A stretch of 43,343 bases of DNA from Streptomyces sp. Ru73. Lineage in GTDB: Bacteria > Actinomycetota > Actinomycetes > Streptomycetales > Streptomycetaceae. The DNA lies in the NCBI RefSeq assembly GCF_002920575.1, contig NZ_PQSQ01000069.1, positions 1 to 43,343 on the forward strand. The letters run 5' to 3'. Below are positions 23,237 through 31,870 of this stretch, one piece after another. Both the position numbers and the translations under genes were made by a program. The notes beneath the pieces were generated by a model, which was not told the DNA's origin, made no database searches, and saw only the letters and a list, made by a program, of their open reading frames with translations. Positions within the stretch are counted from its first letter, which is position 1; each line of letters starts with the position of its first letter.

Positions 23237-24535
23237 ATGAGCAAGATCGTCATTCTCGTCGTCGACGGCTTCGGCATCGGCGCGATGCCGGACGCCGGAG
23301 CCCTGCGCCCCGGCGACGCCGAAGCCGACACCCTGGGCCACCTCCTCGACCACCACCGTGCGGCCACCGGCCGCCCGCTGGAGCTGCCCGCGTTCGGGGC
23401 GCTCGGACTGGGCGCCGTCCATCCGCACCCGGACCTCGCGCCGTGCCCCTCGCTGCCGGTCGCGGCCGGCCGGGCGGCACTGGGGTACCCGGGCGCGGAC
23501 ACCTACGCGGGCCATCAGACCATGATGGGCGCCGACTTCAGCCGGGTGACGGTGGCGCGGCTGGCCGAGCACCTGCAGGAGGTGACGGCTGCCCTGCGGG
23601 CGGCCGGGCACCGTACCGAACTGCTCGACGGCAAGCCGCTGGTGGTGGTCGACGGCCGGGTGCTGGTGCACGACAACCTGGAGGCCGATCCGGGTATCAA
23701 CTGGAACGCCTCGGGGCGGCTGGCGGAGGCGCCGTTCGCGCAGGTCCTGGCGGTGGCGCAGGTGGTCAGGGAGGTCGCGCCGGTGGCCCGGGTGATCGCG
23801 GTGGGCGGCAACGCCGACGGACCGCTGACCGGGTTCGTACGGCACGGGGAGGCCGGCACGGTCGGGCTGGACACTCCTGCCAGCGGCTTCTACCGCAACG
23901 GCGGGCTGGAGGTGCAGCACCTGGGCGCGCCGCTGGACCACACCCGCCAGCTGCCGGAGGCGGCCGCCCGCGCGGGCGTTCCGGTGACCCTCGTCGGCAA
24001 GGCGGCCGACATCCTGGCCTGCGGGGCGGCGGTGCGGCGGCCGGCGGTGGACACGGGTGAAGTGCTGCAGCTGACGGTGGACGCGGTCCGGGCGGCCGGG
24101 CCGGGTGGAGCGGACGGTACGGAGGGGGCGGCGCTGGTGGTCAGCAATGTGCAGGAGACCGATCTGGCCGGGCACCAGCAGGACCCGGGGCGTTACGCGG
24201 CGGTGCTGCGGCAGGTGGACGAGGGGATCGCGAGGCTGCTGCCGCTGCTCACCGCGCCCGGGGACCGGCTGATCGTCACGGGTGACCACGGCAACGATCC
24301 GACGATCGGGCACGCCTTCCACACCCGGGAGTACGTGCCGGTGCTGATCCACCGTCCCGGCGCGGAAGCCGCCGAGCGCCTTCCGGACGCCGTGTCGCTG
24401 GCAGACGTGGGCGCCACCGCTGCCGTGACGCTGGGGCTGAGCCCGGCCGGGCTCGCCAACGGCGCTCCGCTCCATGTGGAGTGCCCTATACGTGGCGCAG
24501 CCGACGCCGCCCGCACGGGGCGCGCGATGCCCTGA
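23237..24535 (+). CDS. yhfW: Phosphopentomutase-like metalloenzyme (YhfW-like)
   Basis: A 432-residue member of the alkaline-phosphatase superfamily, close to phosphopentomutases (DeoB). Metal ligands appear conserved: Asp10 in VILVVDGFGIGAMPDAG, Asp309 and His313 in QETDLAGHQQD, Asp350 and His351 in TGDHGNDP, and His362 in AFHTREYVPVL. Thr89 in GADTYAGHQTMMG aligns with the phosphorylated threonine of Bacillus phosphopentomutase. The segment that reads RVIARPF in phosphopentomutases reads RVIAVGG here (residues 185-191), so a pentose-phosphate substrate is doubtful. It probably moves a phosphate within another sugar or amino-sugar phosphate. The ATG at 23237 has AGGAA upstream. It is the last gene of the island. 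Confidence 0.86.
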   Translation: MSKIVILVVDGFGIGAMPDAGALRPGDAEADTLGHLLDHHRAATGRPLELPAFGALGLGAVHPHPDLAPCPSLPVAAGRAALGYPGADTYAGHQTMMGADFSRVTVARLAEHLQEVTAALRAAGHRTELLDGKPLVVVDGRVLVHDNLEADPGINWNASGRLAEAPFAQVLAVAQVVREVAPVARVIAVGGNADGPLTGFVRHGEAGTVGLDTPASGFYRNGGLEVQHLGAPLDHTRQLPEAAARAGVPVTLVGKAADILACGAAVRRPAVDTGEVLQLTVDAVRAAGPGGADGTEGAALVVSNVQETDLAGHQQDPGRYAAVLRQVDEGIARLLPLLTAPGDRLIVTGDHGNDPTIGHAFHTREYVPVLIHRPGAEAAERLPDAVSLADVGATAAVTLGLSPAGLANGAPLHVECPIRGAADAARTGRAMP

Positions 24536-24656
24536 CGCGCAGGCTCCTGCCCGCCCCCGGTTGCGGGCGGAGACGCGGCCCTCCCCGCACCGGGTGCGCG
24601 TACGTCACCGAGTACTCGCACGGCTCCCGGTACATGGACGACCCCGCGTACACGTA

Positions 24657-24678
24657 CGGCCCCGGCCGGACGGGGCCG
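24657..24678. terminator. Hairpin between convergent yhfW and ffh
   Basis: CGGCCCCG (24657-24664) and CGGGGCCG (24671-24678) form a perfect 8-bp stem with a 6-nt loop in the 183-bp convergent gap. There is no T tract, but this is common for Streptomyces terminators. It could serve both strands. Confidence 0.5.
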
Positions 24679-24718
24679 GGCGGGGCCGTGGGGGCGGACG
24701 GCGACGGTCGGCCGCGCG

Positions 24719-26278
24719 TCAGCCCATGAACTTCTTGAACTCCTCCGGGAGTTCGAAGTTCTGCGGGTCGTCCTGGCCGCCCTGCGGGAGGCCGAGCGGG
24801 TTGCCGTTCTGGGCGGCCTCGCGGCGGGCCGCTGCGGCCTGCTCCTCGGCCTTGCGCTTCATGGGGTTGCCGCTGCGCTGCTTGCCCTTGGCCTTCTTCT
24901 GCTGCTTCTTCTTCTTGGCGCCGCCGCCCATCCCCGGCATCCCGGGCATGCCCGGCATCCCCGGCATGCCGCCGCCCTGGGCCATCTTCGACATCATCTT
25001 GCGGGCGTCGAAGAAGCGCTCGACCAGGCTCTTCACGGCGCTGACGTCGACACCGGAACCGCGCGCGATACGGGCCCGGCGCGAGCCGTTGATGATCGTC
25101 GGGTCCTGGCGCTCGGCCGGGGTCATCGACTTGATGATCGCGGCGGTGCGGTCGACGTCCCGCTCGTCGAGGTTGTTGATCTGGTCCTTCATCTGCGCCA
25201 TGCCGGGCAGCATGCCGAGCAGCTTGGAGATGGAGCCCATCTTGCGGACCTGCTCCATCTGGGCCAGGAAGTCGTCGAGCGTGAACTCCTTCGGGCCCTT
25301 CTGCAGCTTGGCCGCCATCTTCTCGGCCTCGGCCTGGCTGAAGGTCTGCTCGGCCTTCTCGATGAGCGACAGCATGTCGCCCATGCCGAGGATGCGGGAC
25401 GCCATGCGGTCCGGGTGGAACGCGTCGAAGTCGTCCAGCTTCTCGCCGTTGGAGGCGAACATGATCTGCTTGCCGGTGACGTGCGCGATGGAGAGCGCGG
25501 CACCACCACGGGCGTCGCCGTCGAGCTTGGAGAGCACGACGCCGTCGAAGCCGACGCCGTCGCGGAAGGCCTCTGCGGTGTTGACCGCGTCCTGGCCGAT
25601 CATGGCGTCGACGACGAAGAGGACCTCGTCGGGCTTGACCGCGTCGCGGATGTCCGCGGCCTGCTGCATCAGCTCCTGGTCGATGCCCAGGCGGCCGGCG
25701 GTGTCGACGATCACGACGTCGTGCTGCTTCGTGCGGGCGAACTCGACCGAGTCCTGGGCGACCTTGACCGGGTCGCCGACGCCGTTGCCCGGCTCCGGGG
25801 CGAAGATCGCCACGCCGGCGCGCTCGGCGACGACGGTGAGCTGGTTCACCGCGTTCGGACGCTGGAGGTCACAGGCGACCAGCAGCGGGGCGTGGCCCTG
25901 CGCCTTGAGCCAGCGGCCGAGCTTGCCGGCCAGCGTGGTCTTACCGGCACCCTGCAGACCCGCGAGCATGATGACCGTCGGCGGCTGCTTGGCGAAGCGG
26001 AGCCGGCGGGTCTCGCCGCCGAGGATGCCGATGAGCTCCTCGTTGACGATCTTGATGACCTGCTGGGCGGGGTTCAGCGCCTGCGAGACCTCGGCGCCCA
26101 GCGCCCGCTCCTTCACCTGCTTGATGAAGGCACGGACGACGGGGAGCGCGACATCCGCCTCGAGCAGGGCGATACGGATCTCGCGCGCGGTGGCGTCGAT
26201 GTCCGCCTCGGAGAGGCGCCCCTTGCCCCGGAGATTTTTGAAAGTACTCGCCAGGCGGTCGGAAAGCGTATCGAACAC
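24719..26278 (-). CDS. ffh: Signal recognition particle protein Ffh
   Basis: Ffh binds 4.5S RNA and hydrophobic signal sequences and, with FtsY, targets nascent membrane proteins. The protein has 519 residues. The N domain starts after FDTLSDRLASTFKNLRG. The G domain shows MLAGLQGAGKTTLAGKLG, VIVDTAGRLGID, and LSKLDGDARGGAALS. The Met-rich M domain contains PGMAQMKDQ, NGSRRARIARGSG and a GMPGMPGMPGMPGM run before a basic tail. The start is a GTG at 26278 with GAGGA upstream. It is transcribed convergently to the yhf island and lies downstream of glnD, separated by a hairpin. Confidence 0.97.
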   Translation of the reverse strand: MFDTLSDRLASTFKNLRGKGRLSEADIDATAREIRIALLEADVALPVVRAFIKQVKERALGAEVSQALNPAQQVIKIVNEELIGILGGETRRLRFAKQPPTVIMLAGLQGAGKTTLAGKLGRWLKAQGHAPLLVACDLQRPNAVNQLTVVAERAGVAIFAPEPGNGVGDPVKVAQDSVEFARTKQHDVVIVDTAGRLGIDQELMQQAADIRDAVKPDEVLFVVDAMIGQDAVNTAEAFRDGVGFDGVVLSKLDGDARGGAALSIAHVTGKQIMFASNGEKLDDFDAFHPDRMASRILGMGDMLSLIEKAEQTFSQAEAEKMAAKLQKGPKEFTLDDFLAQMEQVRKMGSISKLLGMLPGMAQMKDQINNLDERDVDRTAAIIKSMTPAERQDPTIINGSRRARIARGSGVDVSAVKSLVERFFDARKMMSKMAQGGGMPGMPGMPGMPGMGGGAKKKKQQKKAKGKQRSGNPMKRKAEEQAAAARREAAQNGNPLGLPQGGQDDPQNFELPEEFKKFMG

Positions 26279-26382
26279 GGCGGTCGTCGATCCTCGGGGT
26301 CGGGGGTGGAGTCAATCGGCTTCTAGAGTATCCGCCCCACGGTACAGAACGTCCCGGCCCACCCGAAGAGGCGGACGGGGCC

Positions 26383-26421
26383 GCGGTCCCCGGCTGCGCG
26401 GGGCGCCCCACGGGGGACCGC
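26383..26421 (-). terminator. Hairpin between glnD and ffh
   Basis: GCGGTCCCC (26383-26391) and GGGGACCGC (26413-26421) form a perfect 9-bp stem. The 21-nt loop contains a further GGGGCGCCCC palindrome. It lies 144 bp past the glnD stop in a 286-bp gap and probably ends the amtB-glnB-glnD transcript. Further on toward ffh, TACTCT at about 26327-26332 (minus strand) could be a -10 box for ffh. Confidence 0.5.
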
Positions 26422-26564
26422 AGGCCGAGCCGGTCACGCCCGCCGCCGGCGTCCCGCGGCCCCGGTCCGTCCCGCCCGCCGCAGGGCCGGCAGCGTCCGG
26501 GCCGGCCGAGGCGACGGGTTCGGCCGCGGTCACGGCCCCTGCCGAGGCTCCGGGACCTGACCGG

Positions 26565-29500
26565 TCACTTCAGGGCGCGTTCTACCGCCTGGGCCACCTC
26601 GGTGGCGGTGGTCGGTGGGAGGGGGGAGCCGTCGGCGTCGGTGACGTAGAAGGCATCGACCGCGTTGGCGCCAAGCGTGCTGACGTGGGCGCTGCGTACG
26701 GTGACGCCCGCGTCCTCCAGCGCCCGGCCGATCCGGTACAGCAGACCCTGGGCGTCCTGGGCACGCACCTCGATCACGGTGGCGGAGCGGGAGCCGCCGG
26801 GCGCCACCGTCACGCGGGGCGGCGGTGCCTGCAGGCCGCGCGAGCGGCGTGCGTAGGCGCGTTCGCGCTCGGCGAGGCGTGCGGGGATGTCGAGCGTGCC
26901 GTCCAAGGCGCGTACGAGGTCGGCGCGGAGCCGGGTCACCTGCGGGAGCGAGCCGTACTCGGCGGCCACCCGCCAGCTGAGGAGCAGCACCGGGCGGCGG
27001 GCGGTCACAGACGCGGACGGGGACGCGGAGCCCGCGCCCTCGCCCGTGCCCGTGCCCACGCCCGCGCCGGTGTCCGAGTCCGAGGCTTCGGTACCTGCGG
27101 CCGGCCGCCGTACCGCGTCCCCGTCGTCCGTCCCGTACAGCTCCCCCGGCAGCGGCATGACGCGCAGGTCGGCGGCGCGGACGGTGAGGCGGTGCACGGC
27201 GAGTACGCCCGCGGTGGCGGGGAGGACACCAGGGCGGTCCGGCACGGCGAGCAGGAGTTCGACGCCGACCGGCTCCGGTTCTCCTCCGGACTCCGGTCCG
27301 CCTCCCCCGGCTCCCGGGCCGCCCTCGGTCGCGGCCCCCGGCTTTCCCGCGGAGCCCGCCGCACGAGCCGCGTCCGGCCCATACGCCCCGTCCGGCCCAT
27401 ACGCCCCGTCCGGCCCATACGACCCGTCCGCCGTTCCGCGGGCGCCGGCGGGCTTGGGGACGCCGGGCGGTTCGAGGCGGGTGTGCAGGGCGAGTACGGG
27501 TTCGCCGGTGCGCCATGCCTCGATGGCGAGGCGTTCCTGTTCCGCGGTGGGCTCCCACGGAGTCGGCGTGGCCGCGTCCGGCTCCCCCGCCAGCAGTCCG
27601 CCGACCCGTCGCACCAGGTCGGCGACCAGCCCCTCGCGCCAGCGGCTCCAGGCCGCCGGGCCGGTGGCCAGCGCGTCGGCCTCGGTGAGCGCGTGCAGCA
27701 GCTCCAGCGTGCCGGCGCTGCGCACGACCCGGGCGACCGAGGCGACCGTCGCGGGATCGTCCAAGTCGCGACGGGTTGCGGTGTCGACGAGGAGGAGGTG
27801 GTGCCGGACGAGGGTGGCGATGACGTCCGTGTCCCTGGCGTCGAAGCCGAGCCGGGCGGCCACGTCGCGGGCGATGGTCTCGCCGGACACCGAGTGGTCG
27901 CCGGGCCAGCCCTTGCCGATGTCGTGCAGCAGCGCGGCCATCAGCAGCAGGTCGGGGCGGTGGACGCGGCGGGTCAGTGCGGAGGCGCGTACGGCCGTCT
28001 CGACGAGGTGCCGGTCGACGGTCCAGCGGTGCACGGCGTTGCGCTGCGGGCGGCAGCGGACGCGCTCCCAGTCCGGCAGCAGCCGGGTGATGATCCCCTC
28101 GGCCTCCAGCGCCTCCCACACGGGCACGGTGCGCGCGCCGGCGCCCAGCAGCGTCAGCAGCTCCTCGCGGGCCTCGGCGGGCCAGGGCACGGGCAGCGGC
28201 CGGGCAGCGGCGGCCAGCCTGCGCACGGCGTGCGGGGACAGCGGCAGGCCGGCCTGGGCGGCGGCGGCCGCTGCGCGCAGCGGCAGCACGGCATCACGCT
28301 CCGGGCGGGCCGTGCGGGCCAGCACGGCCTCGCCGTCGTGCTCGACGACGCCCTCGGCCAGCGGCGAACGCTCGCCCCGGCTCGCGGTCCGCCCGCCCCG
28401 GCCGCTGATCAGACCGCGCAGCGAGGGCCGTACGGAGCGGGCGCGGAGCACGCGGCCGACCTCGCGCCAGGTGACGTCACCGGCGTACGAGATGGTGCGG
28501 GCCGACTCGTACACCTGGCGCAGCAGCGCGTCGGCGTCGAGCAGGCCGAGGGCCTCCGCGACCTGGTCCTGCTCCTGGAGCGCGAGCCGGTCGGTGGCCC
28601 GGCCGGTGACGAGGTGCAGGGCGTCGCGCACGTCCAGCAGGCAGCCGCGGGCGGCTTCCAGGCCGGCTCGCGGGGCGTCGGCGAGCCAGGAGGCGGCGAC
28701 CGCGCGCAGGGCGGTGACGTCACGGAGGCCGCCGCGGGCCTCTTTCAGGTCGGGTTCGAGGAGGTACTGCAGTTCGCCCTGGCGGTCGGCCCGGTCCAGG
28801 CAGAGGGCGTGGAGTTCGGGGAGGCGTTTGGGCGCCGCCTCGCGCCAGTCGGCGAAGCTCGCGGTGCGCAGGGCGGCGGTGAGGTCGGCGCTGCCCGCGA
28901 GGTGGCGGGCGTCGAGCAGGCCGAGCTGGGCCTTGAGGTCGTCGCGGGCGGTGCGGCGGGCCTCGGCGAGGGTGCGGACGGAGTGGTCCAGGTCCAGGCC
29001 GAGGTCCCACAGCGGATACCAGAGGTGGTCGGCGAGGGCCGCGACCTCCTGCGCCGATGCCTTGCCGTCGTGGAGGAGGAGCAGGTCGAGGTCGCTGCGG
29101 GGGGAGAGTTCGCCGCGGCCGTAGCCGCCGACGGCGACGAGCGCCGCATCGCCGACGCCGCTGCGCGCGGCGGCGCTCTCGAACAGTCCGGCCAGCCACT
29201 GGTCGGTCAGCCGGGCCAGGGCCGTACGGCGTTCGGGGCCGGTCTGCGCGGGGTCCTGGAGCAGCCGCAGCCGGGCGGCCGCGTACCCCTCCTCATCGGC
29301 GCCACCGTCGCCCTTCGCCGCACCGCCCTCGGCGGCCGGCGCACCGCCCTCGGCCTGCGCCGTACCGCGCTCGGCCGCCCTACCGCCCTCGGCCGACGCA
29401 CCGCCGTCAGCCTTCGTCGCACCGCCCTCGGCCGTCGCCGCACCAGCCCCGGCGGCCGACGCACCGCCCTCGGCCGACGCACCGGAAGGCGGCCCCGCGG

Positions 29501-29582
29501 GCCCCGCCCCCTCAGCCTTGCCCGGCCCCGCAGCCGTTCCCGGCCCCTCCGGCCTCGCCGTTTCCTCCACGCTGTCCGTCAC
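26565..29582 (-). CDS. glnD: P-II protein nucleotidyltransferase GlnD
   Basis: GlnD modifies the P-II protein according to nitrogen status; in S. coelicolor it adenylylates GlnK at Tyr51. The 1005-residue protein has a nucleotidyltransferase domain (GGYGRGELSPRSDLDLLLLHD), an HD domain (LLHDIGKGWPGDHS) and two C-terminal ACT domains (LLLAVPDRPGVLPATAGVLA; VIEVRAQDAQGLLYRIGRAL). Two low-complexity parts are unusual: an N-terminal stretch of AEGGA-type repeats (residues about 30-100), and a linker before the first ACT domain with GPDGAY repeats, plus another insert inside ACT1. I chose the GTG at 29582, with GAGGAG upstream; the frame extends further but only with Gly/Arg-rich sequence. Confidence 0.94.
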   Translation of the reverse strand: MTDSVEETARPEGPGTAAGPGKAEGAGPAGPPSGASAEGGASAAGAGAATAEGGATKADGGASAEGGRAAERGTAQAEGGAPAAEGGAAKGDGGADEEGYAAARLRLLQDPAQTGPERRTALARLTDQWLAGLFESAAARSGVGDAALVAVGGYGRGELSPRSDLDLLLLHDGKASAQEVAALADHLWYPLWDLGLDLDHSVRTLAEARRTARDDLKAQLGLLDARHLAGSADLTAALRTASFADWREAAPKRLPELHALCLDRADRQGELQYLLEPDLKEARGGLRDVTALRAVAASWLADAPRAGLEAARGCLLDVRDALHLVTGRATDRLALQEQDQVAEALGLLDADALLRQVYESARTISYAGDVTWREVGRVLRARSVRPSLRGLISGRGGRTASRGERSPLAEGVVEHDGEAVLARTARPERDAVLPLRAAAAAAQAGLPLSPHAVRRLAAAARPLPVPWPAEAREELLTLLGAGARTVPVWEALEAEGIITRLLPDWERVRCRPQRNAVHRWTVDRHLVETAVRASALTRRVHRPDLLLMAALLHDIGKGWPGDHSVSGETIARDVAARLGFDARDTDVIATLVRHHLLLVDTATRRDLDDPATVASVARVVRSAGTLELLHALTEADALATGPAAWSRWREGLVADLVRRVGGLLAGEPDAATPTPWEPTAEQERLAIEAWRTGEPVLALHTRLEPPGVPKPAGARGTADGSYGPDGAYGPDGAYGPDAARAAGSAGKPGAATEGGPGAGGGGPESGGEPEPVGVELLLAVPDRPGVLPATAGVLAVHRLTVRAADLRVMPLPGELYGTDDGDAVRRPAAGTEASDSDTGAGVGTGTGEGAGSASPSASVTARRPVLLLSWRVAAEYGSLPQVTRLRADLVRALDGTLDIPARLAERERAYARRSRGLQAPPPRVTVAPGGSRSATVIEVRAQDAQGLLYRIGRALEDAGVTVRSAHVSTLGANAVDAFYVTDADGSPLPPTTATEVAQAVERALK
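27376..27429. repeat. 18-bp tandem repeat, three copies, in glnD
   Basis: Copies at 27376-27393, 27394-27411 and 27412-27429; the first two are exact GGCCCATACGCCCCGTCC and the third differs at one base. They encode GPDGAY-type repeats in a linker of GlnD, so copy number can vary without frameshift. Confidence 0.85.
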
Positions 29583-29810
29583 CTCAGGCGCTCCTCGGTC
29601 GTCTCGGTCCAGCCCCCAGTGATCGTTTCCGCCCCTCGCCCCCCACAGGCCGCCCACTCGCCCCTCGCCCGCACGGTCTGCCCGCTCACCAGCCCGCACG
29701 GGCCGCCCACTCGCCCCCTGGCCAGGACGGCCGGGACGGCCGCAACGGCCACGCGCGGCCCCCGCCACCGAGCCCCCTCGGCACCGGCCAACAGGGACAG
29801 CCGCGCCCGA

Positions 29811-29928
29811 GCACGCACGGCCAGGCTCCACACCCGCACGCCCGAACGGCCGGGCACCACACCCGCACGTACCCACGGCCAGGCACCGCGCCCGAGCGCG
29901 TACGCGCGGCCGGGCGCCGCACCCGCAG
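29811..29928. repeat. Four degenerate 29-31-bp tandem repeats between glnB and glnD
   Basis: Units at 29811-29839, 29840-29868, 29869-29897 and 29898-29928 share the core ACGGCCAGGCNCCRCACCCG. A second, unrelated pair of GGCCGCCCACTCGCCCC lies at 29648-29664 and 29701-29717. They fill most of the 376-bp gap between glnB and glnD (29583-29958), which otherwise holds no gene or clear promoter. Confidence 0.65.
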
Positions 29929-29958
29929 GTGCGTGCGCCCGGGTGACAGCGGTGTCCC

Positions 29959-30297
29959 TCAGAGCGCGTCCGGTCCGCGCTCCCCCGTGCGGACGCGTAC
30001 CGCCTCGTCCACGGGGACGCTCCAGACCTTGCCGTCGCCGATCTTGCCGGTGCGGGCCGCCTTCACGACGACCTCGACGAGCTGTTCGGCGTCCGCGTCC
30101 TCGACCAACACCTCGATGCGGATCTTGGGCACCAGGTCCACGGTGTACTCGGCGCCGCGGTACACCTCCGTGTGGCCGCGCTGCCGGCCGTATCCGCTGG
30201 CCTCGGTGACCGTCAGACCGTGCACGCCGAACGCCTGCAGGGCCTCCTTCACCTCGTCCAGCCGGTGCGGCTTGATTACTGCCGTGATGAGCTTCAC
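29959..30297 (-). CDS. glnB: Nitrogen regulatory P-II protein (GlnB/GlnK)
   Basis: A 112-residue trimeric P-II signal protein that senses 2-oxoglutarate, ATP and ADP and controls AmtB and other targets. Start MKLITAVIKPHRLDEVKEAL, T-loop GHTEVYRGAEYTVDLVPK with Tyr51 (the residue modified by GlnD), and the C-terminal block TGKIGDGKVWSVPVDEAVRVRTGE are all intact. The ATG at 30297 overlaps the amtB stop (ATGA), so it is translationally coupled to the ammonium channel. This pairing marks it as the GlnK type, the name used in S. coelicolor. Confidence 0.97.
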   Translation of the reverse strand: MKLITAVIKPHRLDEVKEALQAFGVHGLTVTEASGYGRQRGHTEVYRGAEYTVDLVPKIRIEVLVEDADAEQLVEVVVKAARTGKIGDGKVWSVPVDEAVRVRTGERGPDAL

Positions 30298-31751
30298 GCG
30301 TCCACCTTCTTCGCCTTGCCCGGAGTGCCGTCCTGGGCCTGAGCCGATGATCCTGCCTGCGGGGCCCGGGAGCCGGACCCGTCGTCCTCCGTCTCCGGAG
30401 TCTCACCGGATGCCGGTGCCGGGCCGGGGGCCGGGGCCGCCGAACGGGGCAGGGCCGTGCCGCCGCCGGTGCCGCCGTAGTCGTACGCCGTCTCCGCGTG
30501 GGCGGCCTGGTCCACGCCCGCCAGCTCCTCGTCCTCGCTGATCCGGAAGCCCATCACCAGGTCGATGACCTTGGCAAGGACGAACGAGACGACGAGGGAG
30601 TACAGCAGGACGCAGACCACGCCGACGGACTGCTTGCCCAGCTGGGCCAGGCCGCCGCCGTAGAACAGGCCCTTGGCGTCGCTCTGCACGCCGCCGGTGG
30701 CGAAGAAGCCGATGAGCAGGGAGCCGACGACACCGCCGACCAGGTGGACGCCGACGACGTCGAGGGAGTCGTCGTAGCCGAACCGGTACTTCAGGCCGAC
30801 GGCCATGGCGCACAGCACGCCGGCGATCACGCCGATCGCGATGGAGCCGAGCGGGCTGACCGAGCCGCAGGCCGGGGTGATGGCGACCAGTCCCGCGACC
30901 GCGCCGGACGCGGCGCCCAGGGTGGTGAAGGAGCCGTGTCGCAGCTTCTCGTAGCCGAGCCAGCCGAGCATCGCGGCGGCCGTGGCGACCTGGGTGTTCA
31001 GGAAGGCGACCGCGCCGACGCCGTCGTCGTTGCCGAGCCAGGAGCCGGCGTTGAAGCCGAACCAGCCGAACCACAGCAGGCCGGCGCCGAGCATGACCAG
31101 CGGCAGGCTGTGCGGCCGCATCGGGTCCTTCTTGAAGCCGATGCGCTTGCCCACGACGAAGATCACGCCGAGGGCCGCGGCGCCGGCGTTGATGTGGACG
31201 GCCGTACCGCCCGCGAAGTCGATCACGCCGAGCTCGTAGAGCCAGCCGCCGGCGCCCCACACCCAGTGGGCGACCGGGAAGTACACGACCGTCGCCCACA
31301 GGACGACGAACAGCGCCCAGGCGGTGAACTTGACCCGGTCGGCGAGCGCTCCGCTGATCAGGGCGGGGGTGAGGACCGCGAACATCAGCTGGAAGGCGGC
31401 GAAGACGTAGACCGGGATGGAGTAGCCGTCCCACAGCTCGGTGAGCCCGATGCCGCTGAGTCCGACGTAGTCACCGCTGAAGCCGATGACCGCACCGTGG
31501 TCGGTGCCGAAGGCGAGGCTGAAGCCGTAGAGCACCCACAGGATGGTCACCAGGCCGAGGCTGATGAAGCTCATCATCAGCATGTTCAGGACGCTCTTCA
31601 CGCGGACCATGCCGCCGTAGAAGAACGCGAGCGCGGGGGTCATCACCATCACCAGGGCGGTGGCGATCAGCATGAATCCGGTGTCGGCGGGGCTCAGCTC
31701 GGCTTTCTCGGCCGAGAGGTTCGCTGCGACCGTAAGGATGCCTGGGGGCAT
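30294..31751 (-). CDS. amtB: Ammonium transporter AmtB
   Basis: An 11-TM ammonium channel of the Amt/Mep/Rh family, 485 residues. Blocks MTPALAFFYGGMVRVKSVLN, FAGGTAVHINAGAAALGV and GVHLVGGVVGSLLIGFFATGG carry the family signature and the pore histidines. FGWFGFNAGS is also typical. The C-terminal cytoplasmic tail is about 80 residues and ends in an Ala/Pro/Gly-rich stretch longer than in E. coli. The ATG at 31751 has GGAGAC upstream. It heads the amtB-glnB-glnD operon and is preceded by a GlnR-type box, so it should be induced under nitrogen limitation. Confidence 0.97.
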   Translation of the reverse strand: MPPGILTVAANLSAEKAELSPADTGFMLIATALVMVMTPALAFFYGGMVRVKSVLNMLMMSFISLGLVTILWVLYGFSLAFGTDHGAVIGFSGDYVGLSGIGLTELWDGYSIPVYVFAAFQLMFAVLTPALISGALADRVKFTAWALFVVLWATVVYFPVAHWVWGAGGWLYELGVIDFAGGTAVHINAGAAALGVIFVVGKRIGFKKDPMRPHSLPLVMLGAGLLWFGWFGFNAGSWLGNDDGVGAVAFLNTQVATAAAMLGWLGYEKLRHGSFTTLGAASGAVAGLVAITPACGSVSPLGSIAIGVIAGVLCAMAVGLKYRFGYDDSLDVVGVHLVGGVVGSLLIGFFATGGVQSDAKGLFYGGGLAQLGKQSVGVVCVLLYSLVVSFVLAKVIDLVMGFRISEDEELAGVDQAAHAETAYDYGGTGGGTALPRSAAPAPGPAPASGETPETEDDGSGSRAPQAGSSAQAQDGTPGKAKKVDA

Positions 31752-31832
31752 CGGCGTCTCCTCGTCGTCGATGCGGCCCGTGCGGGCGTGGTGCTGATGG
31801 GCCGGCTTTCGCCACGAGATTGACGCAGCGCC

Positions 31833-31870
31833 GTTTCCGGTGGAGCGCCCCGGTGTTTCGCCGGAGTGAC
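31833..31870 (-). promoter_or_regulatory. GlnR-binding box upstream of amtB
   Basis: Read on the minus strand: GTCAC (31866-31870), six bases, GAAAC (31855-31859), six bases, GCGCT (31844-31848), six bases, GAAAC (31833-31837). This fits the Streptomyces GlnR pattern gTnAC-n6-GaAAC repeated twice, with only the third element poor. It ends 81 bp upstream of the amtB start codon. GlnR control of amtB-glnK-glnD is established in S. coelicolor. Confidence 0.8.

Noticed and set aside
24474..30209. A very long open frame on the plus strand (over 1900 codons) and similar long frames at 5135-7852 (plus) and 21758-24475 (minus)
   Set aside because: They lie opposite ffh, glnD, glnB, the sip genes, php, yhfX and yhfW. 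The translations are low-complexity, rich in Arg, Ala, Pro and Gly, without domains. High GC at third positions leaves antisense frames open.
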